Shown here piece after piece: positions 5,626 through 5,630 of a stretch of DNA of 5,630 nucleotides. The notes beneath the pieces are model-generated. The model searched no databases. It was not told where the DNA came from and was given only the letters and a program-made list of their open reading frames with translations. Origin of the DNA: DASYAN01 sp036501345 (lineage in GTDB: Bacteria; Chloroflexota; Ktedonobacteria; Ktedonobacterales; Ktedonobacteraceae). The translations under genes and the position numbers were made by a program. Each line of letters starts with the position of its first letter. Within the stretch, counting starts at the first letter, position 1. The stretch is taken from assembly GCA_036501345.1 (NCBI GenBank), contig DASYAN010000084.1, forward strand, positions 1-5,630, in the 5' to 3' direction.

Positions 5626-5630
5626 GAACA

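Overview
The window holds a Tat (twin-arginine translocation) locus on the plus strand facing a copper-handling operon on the minus strand. Five intact genes lie between about 857 and 5413; the first 850 bases hold only decayed genes. The style of the TatA proteins, the acidic N-terminal extension of TatC, the CopC-CopD-YtkA fusion and the moderate GC content suggest a Ktedonobacteria-like member of Chloroflexota. That is an impression from family knowledge and was not tested.

Left part (1-856). The left edge carries the last part of a sensor histidine kinase (G2 box GGTGLGL), broken by a one-base frameshift at a run of G. From about 312 to 839 lies what I read as a decayed second tatC. Several short blocks match the intact tatC downstream, in the same order, and its last 33 bases plus the following leader align without gaps to the end of tatC and the leader of tatA.

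Tat locus (857-2589). The order is a TatA-like protein fused to a complete acyl carrier protein (ACP), then tatC, then an ordinary tatA. The two TatA modules are close paralogues and share ribosome-binding leaders. With the decayed tatC, this fits an old tandem duplication of a tatC-tatA unit, in which the upstream tatC rotted and the upstream tatA gained an ACP domain with its phosphopantetheine serine. This fusion is the most unusual feature of the window. TatA topology would put the ACP on the cytoplasmic face of the membrane, where acyl chains are made and passed to lipid synthesis. Its actual role is unknown.

Copper operon (5413 to 2615, minus strand). A membrane-anchored CopC protein is followed after 15 bases by a large CopC-CopD-YtkA fusion, so the two are probably co-transcribed from the region right of 5413. 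That region contains several palindromes that could be operators. The Tat and copper genes converge with a 25-base gap, and I see no direct functional link: neither Cop signal peptide has a clear twin-arginine motif.
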